Of a stretch of 33,835 bases of DNA, positions 33,241 to 33,835 are shown piece by piece. How positions within the stretch are numbered: the stretch's first letter is position 1; every line of letters begins with the position of its first letter. Below the pieces are notes generated by a model that saw only the letters and a list, made by a program, of their open reading frames with translations, ran no database searches and was not told the DNA's origin. The DNA lies in contig VGZT01000025.1 in assembly GCA_016872495.1 (NCBI GenBank), forward strand, positions 1 to 33,835, read 5' to 3'. The position numbers were made by a program, and so were the translations under genes. The stretch is from SAR202 cluster bacterium (lineage in GTDB: Bacteria; Chloroflexota; Dehalococcoidia; Lucifugimonadales; Lucifugimonadaceae).

Positions 33241-33272
33241 TTTAGTGCTAAAACAGCATTTTATGCATAAAA
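33241..33272. promoter_or_regulatory. Palindromic operator in the divergent intergenic region
   Basis: TTTTATGCATAAAA (33259-33272) is a perfect 14-bp palindrome, and TTTAGTGCTAAA (33241-33252) is a second inverted repeat (TTTAG/CTAAA) with centre spacing of about 19 nt. The region is much more AT-rich than its surroundings. The 14-mer overlaps the -10 box of the leftward regulator and lies 2 nt from the -35 box of the rightward gene, so a dimer bound here could control both. Confidence 0.65.
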
Positions 33273-33285
33273 CATTGACTGAAAA
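33258..33285 (-). promoter_or_regulatory. Predicted promoter of the Fe-S regulator gene
   Basis: On the minus strand TTTTCA (33285-33280) and TAAAAT (33263-33258) are spaced by 16 nt, giving a transcript start near 33250 and a very short leader. The -10 box is shared with the palindrome. Confidence 0.5.
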
Positions 33286-33303
33286 CGTATTCTCAGCTAT
33301 GAT
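33275..33303 (+). promoter_or_regulatory. Strong sigma70-type promoter of the histone-like gene
   Basis: TTGACT (33275-33280) and TATGAT (33298-33303) are separated by exactly 17 nt; each box matches 5 of 6 consensus bases. It overlaps the -35 box of the divergent regulator promoter by one base. The leader to the start codon at 33363 is about 50 nt. Confidence 0.75.
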
Positions 33304-33362
33304 TCAAAGCTGACGCGACCGCACTACGCGGCCCCGAACGTCTAATCACGAAAAGGTGATAA

Positions 33363-33835
33363 ATGCCTGCTCGCACGAAGAAAATCCAGCGACCTGCGGC
33401 TGATCGAGCCAGGCGATCTCCGGCGCCAGCTGCGCCCGCCAGGTCGGCGACAAAGGCCCGCAAGTCACCGACTCCGCCGAAGCCGGCCGCTCGTGTCGCG
33501 GCGCCCCAGGCGAAACCCGCTGCCATCAAACGACCGGCCGCAAGGCCGAAGGCCGCACCGACCGCCAGGCGTACCGCTGCGAAACCCGCGCCCGCACCGT
33601 CCCGGCGACCCGCGCCCAGGGCCGCCCCGGCCGTCGCAAAACGGCCGGCCAGGAAGGTTGAGCCGGCGACCCCTCGACGCACCACGCCCAGGGCCGCCCC
33701 GGCCGTCGCAAAACGGCCGGCCAGGAAGGTTGAGCCGGCGACCCCTCGACGCACCACGCCCAGAACCGCCCCGGCCGTCGCAAAACGGCCGGCCAGGAAG
33801 GTTGAGCCGGCGACCCCTCGACGCACCACGCCCAG
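33363..33835 (+). CDS. Histone H1-like Lys/Arg/Pro/Ala-rich repeat protein (partial, runs off right edge)
   Basis: The ATG at 33363 has AAGGTGAT upstream and a strong promoter before it; the frame is open to the window end (157 codons). The protein begins MPARTKKIQRPAADRARRSP and is almost wholly Ala, Pro, Lys and Arg, like bacterial histone H1-like proteins, AlgP and the tails of some HU proteins. From 33618 it becomes a 24-residue tandem repeat (AVAKRPARKVEPATPRRTTP is its core). Such proteins bind DNA or RNA non-specifically and compact nucleoids. No folded domain is seen yet; one could follow beyond the edge. The opposite strand is also open because of the repeats but has no start signals. 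Confidence 0.82.
   Translation, partial: MPARTKKIQRPAADRARRSPAPAAPARSATKARKSPTPPKPAARVAAPQAKPAAIKRPAARPKAAPTARRTAAKPAPAPSRRPAPRAAPAVAKRPARKVEPATPRRTTPRAAPAVAKRPARKVEPATPRRTTPRTAPAVAKRPARKVEPATPRRTTP
33618..33833 (+). repeat. 72-bp tandem repeat, three units, in the histone-like gene
   Basis: Units start at 33618, 33690 and 33762, and a fourth begins at 33834 at the edge. The units are nearly identical in DNA; the third unit starts AGAACC where the others have AGGGCC. The 72-bp period keeps the frame (24 codons), and the near identity implies recent expansion or conversion. Confidence 0.95.

Noticed and set aside
33293-33829. Leftward frame with Ala/Gly/Arg repeats (VVRRGVAGSTFLAGRFATAG)
   Set aside because: It is the opposite strand of the tandem repeat; the forward frame has promoter, ribosome binding site and histone-like composition.
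33618-33833. Regular repeats as a possible CRISPR array
   Set aside because: The units are contiguous 72-bp coding repeats without spacers, in frame with a Lys/Arg/Pro/Ala protein.

Overview
This is a gene-dense, high-GC bacterial segment, mostly leftward-transcribed. Gene content (HpcH/HpaI aldolase, two RraA-like proteins, tandem SDRs, M20 dipeptidase, PhnP-like metallo-hydrolase, small DUF5679-type zinc ribbon, histone-like Lys/Pro/Ala protein, Thr/Ser/Pro-rich lipoprotein linker) recalls uncultivated Chloroflexota, especially SAR202/Dehalococcoidia. That placement is inference from gene content. GTG and TTG starts are common, and several genes overlap by 4 nt.

Layout. 1-176: 5' end of a membrane protein leaving the left edge. 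230-1526: decayed GAF-HisKA sensor kinase. 1513-7231: catabolic island with an HpcH/HpaI aldolase, a rightward metallo-beta-lactamase-fold hydrolase, then a leftward run SDR2-SDR1-M20 peptidase-RraA. 7341-8192: HIT-family frame that runs antisense into the next gene. 7758-14143: addB-addA helicase-nuclease operon behind tRNA-Arg(CCG). 14288-18322: CPA2-type antiporter, DUF5679-like zinc ribbon, and DtxR-type regulator-rbfA-truB. 18468-19660: genomic scar made of a truncated tRNA-Asn copy, intact tRNA-Asn(GTT), a tyrosine-recombinase C-terminal fragment, an IS3-type transposase fragment and a histidine-kinase tail. 19674-22345: pdxH, a gene-poor 640 bp, crcB, dienelactone hydrolase, stand-alone Lrp/AsnC ligand-binding protein. 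22465-25146: RraA2-cyclophilin-like-TenA operon with divergent mobA-like gene. 25154-29224: FtsX-type ABC exporter (ATPase plus double-length permease). 29351-32537: B12 uptake operon with promoter, cobalamin riboswitch, terminator, lipoprotein, permease and ATPase. 32548-33835: Fe-S-type HTH regulator divergent from a histone-like repeat protein, with a palindromic operator between overlapping promoters; the histone-like gene leaves the right edge.

The clearest functional units are the B12 regulon (riboswitch, attenuator and importer all visible), the AddAB nuclease with its iron-staple cysteines, and the divergent regulator/histone-like pair. The RraA-cyclophilin-like-TenA operon and the SDR-SDR-M20-RraA run look like uncharacterised scavenging or catabolic modules; their substrates cannot be read from sequence.
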